DNA of 41,233 bases from an uncultured Clostridium sp. (GTDB lineage Bacteria; Bacillota; Clostridia; Lachnospirales; Lachnospiraceae), in contig UQTA01000023.1 in assembly GCA_900543885.1 (NCBI GenBank), positions 1 through 41,233 on the forward strand. Direction: 5' to 3'. Each line of letters begins with the position of its first letter. Position 1 is the stretch's first letter. The notes beneath the pieces were generated by a model. It made no database searches, was not told where the DNA came from, and saw only the letters and a program-made list of their open reading frames with translations. Positions 32,025-38,726 of this stretch are shown here, one piece after another. The position numbers and the translations under genes were made by a program.

Positions 32025-33290
32025 TTAAAAAACACCTGCTTTCCATTCTTTCTTTTCTTCGGTGTGCGGCTGTCCTACCACATACCCGTCTTCGATGATA
32101 ATGCTGCACTCGTCCCCCGTAGATACCCTGGTAGCGATCGCCTGGAGTCCTTCTGCCTCCAGCCACTTTCCAAACTCCTGCAGGGTATGCAGGTCCATCT
32201 GTTCCAGTTTGTCCATGAGCACAAAGCCACAGTTCGGATTTAACCGGCGTACGATCGCGGTAGATACCTTAAGCTGTTCGGATCCGGACATGTTGTCCCA
32301 TTTCTGACCATTGTAGACCAGTTCCCCATCCTCAACCGTCAGTCCTGGAAGCGGCAGATCTGCTTTCTTTAACAGTTCCAGCTTTTTATCCCGTACCTCC
32401 TGGATCTTTCCGGTCAGTGCATTGTACTGTTCCCGGTATCCCCTGGCATCTTCTTCTGCCTTGTCTTTGTCCAGGTTGGCCCGTACTTTCCGGTTGGTCT
32501 CTTCCACTTCTGCAATGTTTCGTTCCAGTTCTGCGGTAGACTCATCCTGCAGGTTCTCACTGGTCGACCGGGCGATCTTAAGATCCGCTTCCAGCTCTGC
32601 CTGCTTCCTTAAAAGCTCCTGGATCTGATCCGTGACACGCTGCATCTCCTGCTCCAGCTGGTGGCGTCTTTCACGCTTTCTCTGGTTTTCCCCATTCTGT
32701 GCCAGGATCTCCTGCTGTTTGCGGATCAGTTCCGCTGCTGAGACTGGGACTGTCGGGACATCCGGATAATAAGGCTGTTCTTTTGCATACTTCTCTTTCT
32801 GGTCTGCCGTGCGCCCCACATAGGTACGCTCACTGTAAAGTTCCTTTTCTTCCTTTTCCAACTGGGCCAGCTGGTCTCCCACACCGATGATGTTTAACAG
32901 GATACCTGCCTTTTCCTTGTCAGAAGCCCCCATAAATTTCGGAAGATCCAGTGCCAGCTGTTCCACAAACTCATTCAAAAGCTGCTGCCCGGCCTTCTGT
33001 CCCTGTAGATCTGTTACCTTTAACGTGCTGTTCTTACCCTTGCGTTCCACTACCAGACCATTGCTCATGACTATATGAAGGTTTGGCGGGATCACGGAGC
33101 CTTCCCTCTGAGCCTGGGACGGACGGTATTTGTCCCCGCCTAAAGCCCAGGCGATTGCATCCAGGACAGAGGTCTTGCCCTGGTTGTTGTTTCCACCAAT
33201 GATCGTAAGCCCATTTGCTGTCGGTTCGATCTTTACTGCCTTTACACGCTTGACGTTCTCAATCTCAAGCTTGTTAATTTTCATTGCCAT
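32025..33290 (-). CDS. SMC/RecF-like coiled-coil ATPase
   Basis: 421 residues. Walker A GGNNNQGKTSVLDA (about 32-45) near the start, then a long coiled coil (about 165-300: LEQEMQRVTDQIQELLRKQ and RNIAEVEETNRKVRANLDKD), and the C-terminal signature MSGSEQLKVSTAIV with the Walker B-like CGFVLMDKLEQMD. This is the AAA_23/SbcC-like arrangement of phage DNA repair ATPases. It ends KKEWKAGVF. Next gene begins one base later. Confidence 0.82.
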   Translation of the reverse strand: MAMKINKLEIENVKRVKAVKIEPTANGLTIIGGNNNQGKTSVLDAIAWALGGDKYRPSQAQREGSVIPPNLHIVMSNGLVVERKGKNSTLKVTDLQGQKAGQQLLNEFVEQLALDLPKFMGASDKEKAGILLNIIGVGDQLAQLEKEEKELYSERTYVGRTADQKEKYAKEQPYYPDVPTVPVSAAELIRKQQEILAQNGENQRKRERRHQLEQEMQRVTDQIQELLRKQAELEADLKIARSTSENLQDESTAELERNIAEVEETNRKVRANLDKDKAEEDARGYREQYNALTGKIQEVRDKKLELLKKADLPLPGLTVEDGELVYNGQKWDNMSGSEQLKVSTAIVRRLNPNCGFVLMDKLEQMDLHTLQEFGKWLEAEGLQAIATRVSTGDECSIIIEDGYVVGQPHTEEKKEWKAGVF

Positions 33291-33471
33291 CTTGCATTTC
33301 TCCTTCTCCCTCCGTATAATGAGGGTGTGATTTATTTTTCTTACCGGACCTTCCGCAGTTGCCGCTGCCTGGGTCCTTTTTTATGTAGCCTCTGCATGCC
33401 TGTAAGCGGCTTCTCTCCATACACCGGTTCTTCCTGATGCAGGTACCGCACTGGTCTTCCCGCACAGCCAT
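33274..33471 (-). CDS. Small Cys-rich phage protein
   Basis: 65 residues from ATG 33471, which overlaps the TGA of the membrane-protein gene as TGATG; an in-frame Met further upstream lies inside that gene and is less likely. REDQCGTCIRKNRCMERSRL and then CRGY provide zinc-ligand candidates. Lys/Ser/Gly-rich tail. It overlaps the ATPase gene's start. Function unknown. Confidence 0.55.
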   Translation of the reverse strand: MAVREDQCGTCIRKNRCMERSRLQACRGYIKKDPGSGNCGRSGKKNKSHPHYTEGEGEMQDGNEN

Positions 33472-33656
33472 CACAGCATCTGGACCGCAAGTGCAGCCCC
33501 AAGCATCATGCAGACTATCACCCACATGCCACCGGCTATAAATGTCTCTGTGATACCTACCCAGTCCACTGGTTTCTTCTTAGGCCTGGTTGCCTGCACT
33601 GCCACATAGGACAGCTCCATGTCTGTCTGGCCGTCATAGTTCTTGATCTTTGCCAT
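33471..33656 (-). CDS. Small membrane protein
   Basis: 61 residues: hydrophilic N-terminal half, VQATRPKKKPVDWVG, then one hydrophobic segment FIAGGMWVIVCMMLGAALAV. Positive-inside pattern puts its N-terminus in the cytoplasm. Its stop overlaps the next start. Function unknown. Confidence 0.6.
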   Translation of the reverse strand: MAKIKNYDGQTDMELSYVAVQATRPKKKPVDWVGITETFIAGGMWVIVCMMLGAALAVQML

Positions 33657-33679
33657 TGTTTTTCTCTCCTTTCCAAGCT

Positions 33680-33886
33680 TTATTCATATCCTGGCACACT
33701 GGATCCGGTAATCTGCTTTAACTTCTCCGGATAGATCTTGTACCGCCAGGTCTTAGTCCCCGTCTTTTGAGGACTTAATACCATTCCCAGGTCCATGCTT
33801 CCATTACGCATGTACTTTCTTACGGCCGCTGCCGACAGCCCCAGAAACGGAGCTGCATCTTCTGGTGAAAGATATCGTTTTTCCAT
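33680..33886 (-). CDS. Excisionase-like helix-turn-helix protein
   Basis: 68 residues: KRYLSPEDAAPFLGLSAAAV then RKYMRNGSMDLG is the MerR/excisionase-type winged helix-turn-helix. It sits at the head of the early operon, next to the lysogeny region. It could control excision or early transcription. Confidence 0.7.
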   Translation of the reverse strand: MEKRYLSPEDAAPFLGLSAAAVRKYMRNGSMDLGMVLSPQKTGTKTWRYKIYPEKLKQITGSSVPGYE

Positions 33887-33897
33887 GTAAACACCTC

Positions 33898-33942
33898 CTA
33901 CTCTAACAGCTTCTCAATGGGTACTCCTAAGTAATCAACTTC
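33898..33942 (-). pseudogene. 3' fragment of an XRE repressor gene
   Basis: On minus it reads EVDYLGVPIEKLLE and stop, the typical C-terminal end of XRE-family phage repressors, with an in-frame stop just upstream. No body of the gene is present, so it is a scar from earlier replacement. Confidence 0.55.
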
Positions 33943-33945
33943 TTA

Positions 33946-33974
33946 TTGCCTTTCCGTTTTCTCCGCCCTATACT
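33946..33974 (+). promoter_or_regulatory. Sigma-A-type promoter for the DUF6173 gene
   Basis: TTGCCT at 33946-33951, 17-base spacer, TATACT at 33969-33974. The transcript would lead into ATG 34025 and the DUF6173 frame. Confidence 0.6.
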
Positions 33975-34024
33975 ATCCTCATAGGCTCCCGCCAGAGCCG
34001 AGTACAGAAGAAAGGAGATATTTT

Positions 34025-34060
34025 ATGGACGATATCCTCTCTTTGAAATTTCGTAATTAA
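34025..34060 (+). other. Orphaned 5' end of the DUF6173 gene
   Basis: AAGGAG followed by ATG 34025 opens a frame (MDDILSLKFRN) that stops at 34058-34060. Removing one T at about 34057-34058 would join it in frame to NSLADWKYEKI and the DUF6173 frame, so this is probably its original start. Confidence 0.55.
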
Positions 34061-34091
34061 CTCTCTCGCAGATTGGAAATACGAAAAAATC

Positions 34092-34373
34092 ATGGAAGAA
34101 ATTGCAGAGTTTGAATCTACCCTTGACAATGATCATGAAGTTGCCTTACGTCTTGCTTCTTTTGGTACTTCTACTGTTATGATTGTCACATCCGTTGGCT
34201 ATCAGAATCCTGATATGCTCTATTTTTATGGCTTTGTTAATGGAAAAAAAGCTCAACTTATCCAACACGTTAGTCAGCTCAACTTTCTCATTACATCCGT
34301 GGAACGTGAAGACAAAGCAAAACCTGCTCGCCGTATTGGTTTTCGAACTACCAAGGATGATGAGGACGATTAG
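34092..34373 (+). CDS. DUF6173 family protein (5' frameshift)
   Basis: 93 residues from ATG 34092, without a good ribosome site. IAEFESTLDNDHEVALRLAS, then VGYQNPDMLYFYGFVNGKKA and LIQHVSQLNFLITSV match the DUF6173 family found in Firmicutes phages, function unknown. The natural start is likely 34025, but a one-base insertion at about 34057 breaks the frame. What is left may be made from 34092 or be a pseudogene. Followed by a terminator. Confidence 0.7.
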   Translation: MEEIAEFESTLDNDHEVALRLASFGTSTVMIVTSVGYQNPDMLYFYGFVNGKKAQLIQHVSQLNFLITSVEREDKAKPARRIGFRTTKDDEDD

Positions 34374-34394
34374 TTTTTGACATTTCTTCATTCG

Positions 34395-34424
34395 ATTGCA
34401 TCGTTATTGCTAATGCAATTTTTT
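34395..34424 (+). terminator. Intrinsic terminator of the DUF6173 gene
   Basis: ATTGCAT/ATGCAAT stem with an 11-base loop, then TTTTTT on plus. Confidence 0.75.
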
Positions 34425-34518
34425 CTGGTTGCTCTTCATTCTTTTTTTCAAGAGCAGCCACTCTTTTTACCAAGCTAGACCACTTCTTTCTGGATATCCA
34501 CACCTCTCTCACCCCTTT

Positions 34519-34551
34519 CTACTCCAACAGCTTCTTAATAGGCACCCCCAT
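34519..34551 (-). pseudogene. Second 3' fragment of an XRE repressor gene
   Basis: On minus it reads MGVPIKKLLE and stop, nearly the same C-terminal signature as the fragment at 33898-33942, on the other side of DUF6173. Only about ten codons survive. Confidence 0.45.
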
Positions 34552-34584
34552 CTATCCCATACACTGGTATTTTTGTTTTATGTA

Positions 34585-34593
34585 TGTTATACT
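34585..34593 (+). promoter_or_regulatory. Extended -10 promoter of the membrane/FlgT-like pair
   Basis: TGTTATACT: a TG motif one base before the -10 TATACT, with no good -35 box. It lies 36 bases before ATG 34629. Confidence 0.5.
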
Positions 34594-34628
34594 TTTTACA
34601 CTTACCAATAAGAAACGGTGGTGATTTC

Positions 34629-35144
34629 ATGAAAAAATATTTTTGTGACTGGAGCAATTATGTTTCTTTTGCTTTAGCATTACTTCCAGCCTTTGCAATG
34701 TATTACTTCAACCCTCACGATAGTGTTCCATATATTGCATTTATCATTGTGGTTTTTCTAGCCTTTCTCTTCGCCTGGCTTTCCTACAAACTGTATAACG
34801 ATTTGCGGCAAGTTGCTCTTACATACACTATTGAAATCGTTAAATGTACTAATAATCGTTGCCTCTGTAAACCGTGTCCATTTTTAAGTCATCATTCAGT
34901 TGTTTCATTTTTCGAGAATATTGATGGATATGAGGAACTAATAACTTATGGATATGTCGAGACTATTACCAACAATGGCCTAGCCCAAATCATCTTATTC
35001 TCAAACGATGAAAAGAAAGAGGATCACTTTTCTCGCATTTCCAATCATTTGAGTTCCATAATAATTAAACCCACTATAACTATCGAAACAGCTGAAACCA
35101 TAACGAATTTAAACCTGGAGGTAAATTATGAAAACGACCATTAA
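34629..35144 (+). CDS. Membrane protein, first gene of an unrecognised cargo pair
   Basis: 171 residues from ATG 34629. Two hydrophobic segments near the start (YVSFALALLPAFAMYYF; VPYIAFIIVVFLAFLFAWLS) anchor it, and a soluble C-terminal part follows with CTNNRCLCKPCPFLSHH and a strand-rich domain (ELITYGYVETITNNGLAQII). It overlaps the next gene by 17 bases, so the two are expressed together. I do not recognise the family. The pair is in the phage cargo region near the repressor, so a defence or exclusion role is possible but not shown. Confidence 0.6.
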   Translation: MKKYFCDWSNYVSFALALLPAFAMYYFNPHDSVPYIAFIIVVFLAFLFAWLSYKLYNDLRQVALTYTIEIVKCTNNRCLCKPCPFLSHHSVVSFFENIDGYEELITYGYVETITNNGLAQIILFSNDEKKEDHFSRISNHLSSIIIKPTITIETAETITNLNLEVNYENDH

Positions 35145-35499
35145 AGTTGTGAATGTAATTGATGATTACAAACTTGTTCTTAACATTGGATCTGATGACG
35201 GTGCCACAGAAGGCCAAAAATATCTTATTTATGAAGTAAGCAATGAAGAAATCTTTGATCCTGACACAAAAGAATCCTTAGGTTTCCTTGAACTTGTTAA
35301 AGGGACTGGGATAATCACTCATGTACAACCTAAAATCAGTACCATTGAGTCATGTATTTATGACAAGTCTCCTATCAAAACCATTCGCCGTAATCCAATG
35401 ATTCCTTTCTCAGAATACATTGAGACAACGGATTCCAATGAAAACCAGCGTCCTTTCGATAATCCTCAAATTGGTGATCTTGCTAAAAGGGTTAATTAA
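35128..35499 (+). CDS. FlgT C-terminal-like protein, second gene of the pair
   Basis: 123 residues. IKVVNVIDDYKLVLNIGSDD and then GATEGQKYLIYEVSNEEIFD match the small beta-barrel seen in FlgT C-terminal-like proteins, and a disordered tail with NENQRPFDNPQIGDLAKRV ends it. AGGAGG-like site just before ATG. It overlaps the membrane-protein gene. It may be the partner of the membrane protein. Function unknown. Confidence 0.6.
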   Translation: MKTTIKVVNVIDDYKLVLNIGSDDGATEGQKYLIYEVSNEEIFDPDTKESLGFLELVKGTGIITHVQPKISTIESCIYDKSPIKTIRRNPMIPFSEYIETTDSNENQRPFDNPQIGDLAKRVN

Positions 35500-35678
35500 A
35501 CACATAAAACTGCAGTAATCGAATAGTAAGCATCAATAATGATATGCTCCAACCGAGTAAACCGCTGATCAAAAGCCGATATGACTTCTCGTTGTATCGG
35601 CAATTCTTTTTTAACTTCCGACGTATGCATTCCGATAATTCCATTCTTCTCACGCTCCCTTCTCGTCTTCTGTTGCAA
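35496..35678 (-). CDS. Small protein convergent with the FlgT-like gene
   Basis: 60 residues, a basic N-terminus (MQQKTRREREKNGIIGMHTS) and the stretch AFDQRFTRLEHIIIDAYYSI. The Met at residue 17 is an alternative start. Its stop overlaps the plus-strand gene's stop. It follows the Cro-like gene, and a copy of the operator lies just upstream of it. Uncertain. Confidence 0.4.
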   Translation of the reverse strand: MQQKTRREREKNGIIGMHTSEVKKELPIQREVISAFDQRFTRLEHIIIDAYYSITAVLCV

Positions 35679-35697
35679 ACAGATAATTCATTGATAT

Positions 35698-35708
35698 CAC
35701 TTTAAGTG
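35698..35708. promoter_or_regulatory. Extra repressor operator at the end of the Cro-like gene
   Basis: CACTTTAAGTG, identical in an 13-base context (ATCACTTTAAGTG) to the operator at 35957-35967. It overlaps the last codons of the Cro-like gene and lies before the 60-residue gene. Confidence 0.6.
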
Positions 35709-35914
35709 GATTTTTGGGGTAAAAAAATATTATCAACTGGAATTCCATAAATCTGAGAAAGCATATTCACATCCGCAAATGAAGGAATAGATGTCCCTTT
35801 TTCCCAGTTTACTATAGTCTTTTTCCCAATTTTAAGCCTTTTTGCGACCTCTTCCTGCGTCATTCTTGCATTTACTCTCGCCGCTGCTAAACTAATCTGT
35901 ATAGCTTTGACCAA
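35702..35914 (-). CDS. Cro-like XRE regulator
   Basis: 70 residues from TTG 35914 with GGGAG upstream. TQEEVAKRLKIGKKTIVNWE is a clear lambda-repressor-type helix-turn-helix. It is divergent to the repressor gene across an operator region with four repeated sites, which is the layout of a phage lysis-lysogeny switch. It probably plays the Cro part. Confidence 0.85.
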   Translation of the reverse strand: MVKAIQISLAAARVNARMTQEEVAKRLKIGKKTIVNWEKGTSIPSFADVNMLSQIYGIPVDNIFLPQKST

Positions 35915-35946
35915 CTGATCTCACTCCCTTCTTCGAATCTGCCATT

Positions 35947-35975
35947 AGTATATCATCACTTTAAGTGTGTGTCAA
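35947..35975 (-). promoter_or_regulatory. Promoter of the Cro-like gene
   Basis: On minus: TTGACA (plus 35970-35975), 17-base spacer, TATACT (35947-35952). Operator O1 lies inside the spacer and O2 directly upstream of the -35. Confidence 0.8.
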
Positions 35976-36029
35976 CACTTTTAGTGAAATATTTTCACTT
36001 TTAGTGTTGCATTGCTATTACTTTTGGTG
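35957..36029. repeat. Operator array O1-O4 of the immunity switch
   Basis: Four sites of CACTTTTAGTG type: 35957-35967 (CACTTTAAGTG, perfect palindrome), 35976-35986 and 35996-36006 (both CACTTTTAGTG), 36019-36029 (TACTTTTGGTG). Spacing of starts is 19, 20 and 23 bases. O1 and O4 lie in the spacers of the two opposing promoters; O2 and O3 abut their -35 boxes. Confidence 0.8.
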
Positions 36030-36035
36030 TATTAT
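36007..36035 (+). promoter_or_regulatory. Promoter of the repressor gene
   Basis: TTGCAT (36007-36012), 17-base spacer, TATTAT (36030-36035). O4 sits in the spacer and O3 ends at the -35. Confidence 0.75.
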
Positions 36036-36066
36036 CAAAGTAACAATTTAAGAAGGAGTGAATGGA

Positions 36067-36504
36067 ATGCCAGAGCAAGATTTTAATGCAGTATTTTCAA
36101 AACGATTGCGTTACTATCTAAATAAATATGAAATAACGCAGGTTGAATTAGCCAAACGGCTCGGGGTCGGAACAACGTCCGTATATAATTGGTGTAATGG
36201 AATAAAGTCTCCACGAATGGATAAGGTTGATGCCATGTGTGATTTATTTCATTGTAATAGATCCGATTTAATGGAAGAGAAAACACCTCAAGGGTTAAAT
36301 TCGAAGGACGAACGTGACATCGCGAAAGATCTGGATCGAATTATGGAAAAACTTTCCACCGGTGAAGATGGTCCCGCAAGCTACAACGGTGAAGATCTGG
36401 ATCCAGAGGCAGCAAGCCTCTTCAAGGATGAATTGGAGCTCGCCCTACGCCGATTAAAATTGATCAACAAAGAAAAATATACGAATAAACGATATAAGAA
36501 GTAG
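36067..36504 (+). CDS. XRE-family phage repressor
   Basis: 145 residues from ATG 36067, with AAGGAG eight bases upstream; the GTG at 36058 is too close to it. TQVELAKRLGVGTTSVYNWC is the helix-turn-helix. The C-terminal part is charged and lacks a peptidase domain (SKDERDIAKDLDRIMEKLST). It lies in the operon with the ImmA-like gene, which is the usual pair in Firmicutes prophages and ICEs: cleavage of the repressor by ImmA induces the element. Confidence 0.88.
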   Translation: MPEQDFNAVFSKRLRYYLNKYEITQVELAKRLGVGTTSVYNWCNGIKSPRMDKVDAMCDLFHCNRSDLMEEKTPQGLNSKDERDIAKDLDRIMEKLSTGEDGPASYNGEDLDPEAASLFKDELELALRRLKLINKEKYTNKRYKK

Positions 36505-36515
36505 GTGATGCGCAC

Positions 36516-36947
36516 ATGAATGATCTGACACGGGTCAAACGACTCGTTGCGTATTATACAAGAAAATATGGTACCTCTGATCCCTTTGAGATTGCTGATC
36601 AACTCGGAGTGCTCTACCAGATAGGAAATTGCACCCACGAAGGCTGCTATATGTTTTTAAAGAATCATCGTTATATCTTTCTGAGCAATCAATTGGACAA
36701 AGACGAGCTTCGTTTAGTAATGGCACATGAGCTAGGTCACGCACTTCTGGATCGAAAAGCGAATTGCTATTTCATTCGGAACAAAACGCTGCTTCTGGTT
36801 TCAAAACTAGAACGTCGCGCCAATCTGTTCGCAGCTTATCTTCTGATATCAGATGAGCTTTTATTACAGTATGAAGATTGTACCAAAGAACAGTTTTGTC
36901 AATGTACTGGGTATCCAGAAGAATTAATTAATCTACGATTGAAATAA
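36516..36947 (+). CDS. immA: ImmA/IrrE-family metallopeptidase
   Basis: 143 residues of the ImmA/IrrE family. The zinc motif is MAHELGHALLD (HExxH, about residues 71-75), preceded by a helix and followed by KLERRANLFAAYLL with the third-ligand region. It should cut the upstream repressor on induction. It is 11 bases downstream of the repressor gene. Its end QCTGYPEELINLRLK is echoed by the fragment at 38726-38785. Confidence 0.9.
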   Translation: MNDLTRVKRLVAYYTRKYGTSDPFEIADQLGVLYQIGNCTHEGCYMFLKNHRYIFLSNQLDKDELRLVMAHELGHALLDRKANCYFIRNKTLLLVSKLERRANLFAAYLLISDELLLQYEDCTKEQFCQCTGYPEELINLRLK

Positions 36948-36962
36948 TGGAGGGATATTAGG

Positions 36963-37799
36963 ATGTTAGGATATTTTTGCTTGGCTGCATGGGTAATATT
37001 TTTGTTGTTTGGAATGGTTAAAAATTATGCTCACTATTCCGCAATTGACTGGATTGCTATTTTACTTACTCTGCTTGTTCCGTGTTTCTTATTTTATAAA
37101 TACAAGACACGAAAATCTAAAGCTACTACATCTTTGGCGAAAGATAAGCAACCGTATTTACCGTTAAAAATATTTGGCGTATTTATATTTTCCTTAATAT
37201 GTATAATTGGACTCTCTCAGCTCAATAAACCGGATGGAAGTAATAACCTTCTTGGTCTTTTACTATGTGGCTTTATAGCACTTGTATTACTTAATTCCAT
37301 TATTAAATCCAATAAAAAAATCCAAGAAACCGTTGTTATTCGGGATGAGCAGCGTAAAACTCTTCTCACTCTCCTTGAAAACTATCCTAAATGCGTAATC
37401 CAATCTCCAAGTATTGTGTTAAGGCAAAACGAATCTGCCTATCTTGAACAAATGGTTGCACTTCTCATCACACAGAACAAAATTGTTGGATCTAGTGGAC
37501 GAAGTTCGGGTGCTTCAATACGAGTAGCAAAAGGAGTTTATCTTCGAAGTGGCGGATCTGGTAGTCAAAGAATTTATAAAGATGTAACAACCCGGTATAC
37601 AGGATCTCTTTCTATTACAAACCAACGGATTGCGTTTATGCATTCTCAAAAAGCCTTTGAAATACCTTTAGAAAAATTAACAAATATTACTTCCAGCCAC
37701 GATACCTTGGTTCTTCAACAAGCAAATAAATCATATACGTTAGAATTATTAAATGCTGACCTAATTGAACAGCTCATCCGAAAACTTTGCGTAAAATAA
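36963..37799 (+). CDS. Polytopic membrane protein with C-terminal PH-like domain
   Basis: 278 residues with four hydrophobic segments (about 2-22, 27-47, 67-88 and 93-114), a basic cytoplasmic middle part and a C-terminal beta-rich domain (TTRYTGSLSITNQRIAFMHS to LVLQQANKSYTLELLN) of bacterial PH-like type. GGAGGGATATTAGG site. It is next to the ImmA gene in the repressor operon. It may be a lysogeny-expressed surface or exclusion factor; function unknown. Confidence 0.62.
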   Translation: MLGYFCLAAWVIFLLFGMVKNYAHYSAIDWIAILLTLLVPCFLFYKYKTRKSKATTSLAKDKQPYLPLKIFGVFIFSLICIIGLSQLNKPDGSNNLLGLLLCGFIALVLLNSIIKSNKKIQETVVIRDEQRKTLLTLLENYPKCVIQSPSIVLRQNESAYLEQMVALLITQNKIVGSSGRSSGASIRVAKGVYLRSGGSGSQRIYKDVTTRYTGSLSITNQRIAFMHSQKAFEIPLEKLTNITSSHDTLVLQQANKSYTLELLNADLIEQLIRKLCVK

Positions 37800-37803
37800 A
37801 CCA

Positions 37804-37884
37804 GACGGCTACACCATTATGTTTGAGCCAGTTCTAACCGTTATAGAAAAGTTTTAAATCGCAATAATATTGTAGAAAAGGAAG
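37804..37884 (+). repeat. Gene-end repeat, copy 1
   Basis: About 81 bases, 88% like copy 2 (38104-38183). It reads DGYTIMFEPVLTVIEKF and stop, then a non-coding stretch to the ribosome site of the next gene. See copy 2. Confidence 0.75.
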
Positions 37885-37891
37885 TATTTAT

Positions 37892-38089
37892 ATGATTATC
37901 AAAAATGTAATCAAATGTAAAAAATGTGGAGATATTATTGAATCCATTTCTGTACATGATTTCAAGACTTGCTCCTGCGGTGCTTGTTCTGTTGACGGCG
38001 GTCATGATTATCTTCGACGTTGTGCTGAGTCGCTGGATGATTTTATTGATTTAAGCGAAGTCGACTCTGAGGATGAAAAACGTATTTGA
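37892..38089 (+). CDS. DUF7695-like small zinc protein
   Basis: 65 residues: MIIKNVIKCKKCGDIIESIS, then CSCGACSVDGGHDYLRRC. Two CxxC-type pairs suggest zinc binding. Ends in an acidic tail. AAAAGGAAG site supplied by repeat copy 1. I recall this family as DUF7695; function unknown. Confidence 0.68.
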   Translation: MIIKNVIKCKKCGDIIESISVHDFKTCSCGACSVDGGHDYLRRCAESLDDFIDLSEVDSEDEKRI

Positions 38090-38103
38090 TTTATGTGCTG
38101 CTG

Positions 38104-38183
38104 GACGGCTATACCATTATGTTCGAGCCGGTTCTGACCGTCATAGAAAAGTTTTGAAGTGCAATACTATTGTAGAAAGGAAG
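38104..38183 (+). repeat. Gene-end repeat, copy 2
   Basis: Copy of 37804-37884, with the same peptide (DGYTIMFEPVLTVIEKF). All five base changes within those codons are third-position and synonymous, and the stop changes from TAA to TGA. Such a pattern says that the segment diverged as the end of a real protein before the two copies became stranded between cargo genes. Confidence 0.75.
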
Positions 38184-38191
38184 TGTCCACA

Positions 38192-38464
38192 ATGATGTAT
38201 CCCTATTTAACCTTAAACGATGATACAGAAATTACTCATTCCGAAGTACGTCCGGATGGCCGTGTGAAAGTTTACATCGAAACCCCGGATGAAAAAGACG
38301 GTTTTCATGATGCCACCTGCTATCTTCCAGATTATACATGGGAAAGCATTCACGGATATTCTGATCAGGAAATGGAATATTTCAAGCGCCTGATTCGTGA
38401 CAATGCTCATCTTATTCTGGAATTTGCCCAGGAAGGAGGCGTATTGAATGCCTCAAATTTTTAG
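38192..38464 (+). CDS. Small acidic protein paired with DUF4160 (paralogue of 40757-41038)
   Basis: 90 residues from ATG 38192. MMYPYLTLNDDTEITHSEVR, then DGFHDATCYLPDYTWESIHG and a C-terminal helix (YFKRLIRDNAHLILEFAQEG). It overlaps the DUF4160 gene by 17 bases. The protein at 40757-41038 has the same plan (MLYPFMTLNDGTEIVHSE and GGFHSATCWLPEYKWENIDG) and follows the Uma2 gene. The conserved small partner recurring with different cargo suggests an antitoxin-like or accessory role, unproven. Confidence 0.68.
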   Translation: MMYPYLTLNDDTEITHSEVRPDGRVKVYIETPDEKDGFHDATCYLPDYTWESIHGYSDQEMEYFKRLIRDNAHLILEFAQEGGVLNASNF

Positions 38465-38726
38465 GATTGGCTCCTATATCGTTTACTTCTGGTCAAACGA
38501 AGGAATACCCTTAGAGCCCGTTCACGTTCATATTGCAGAAGGAAAAGCCTCCGCAAATGCTACCAAAGTCTGGATCACACGCTCCGGCCACACTCTTCTT
38601 TGTAATAATAATTCAAAGATTCCACCAAAAATCTTACGTAGCATCATAAGAATGATAGAAGCCAACAGTTCTGAAATTATTGAACGCTGGGTAGATCAGT
38701 TTAATGAGCAATCTTTCTACTGTTAG
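38448..38726 (+). CDS. DUF4160 protein
   Basis: 92 residues of the DUF4160 family: MPQIFRIGSYIVYFWSNEGI, then EPVHVHIAEGKASANATKVW and the C-terminal helix KILRSIIRMIEANSSEIIER. The H-V-H-I-A signature is typical. Found widely beside DUF2442-type partners and toxin-antitoxin-like loci. Overlaps the preceding small gene, so they form one operon. Confidence 0.82.
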   Translation: MPQIFRIGSYIVYFWSNEGIPLEPVHVHIAEGKASANATKVWITRSGHTLLCNNNSKIPPKILRSIIRMIEANSSEIIERWVDQFNEQSFYC

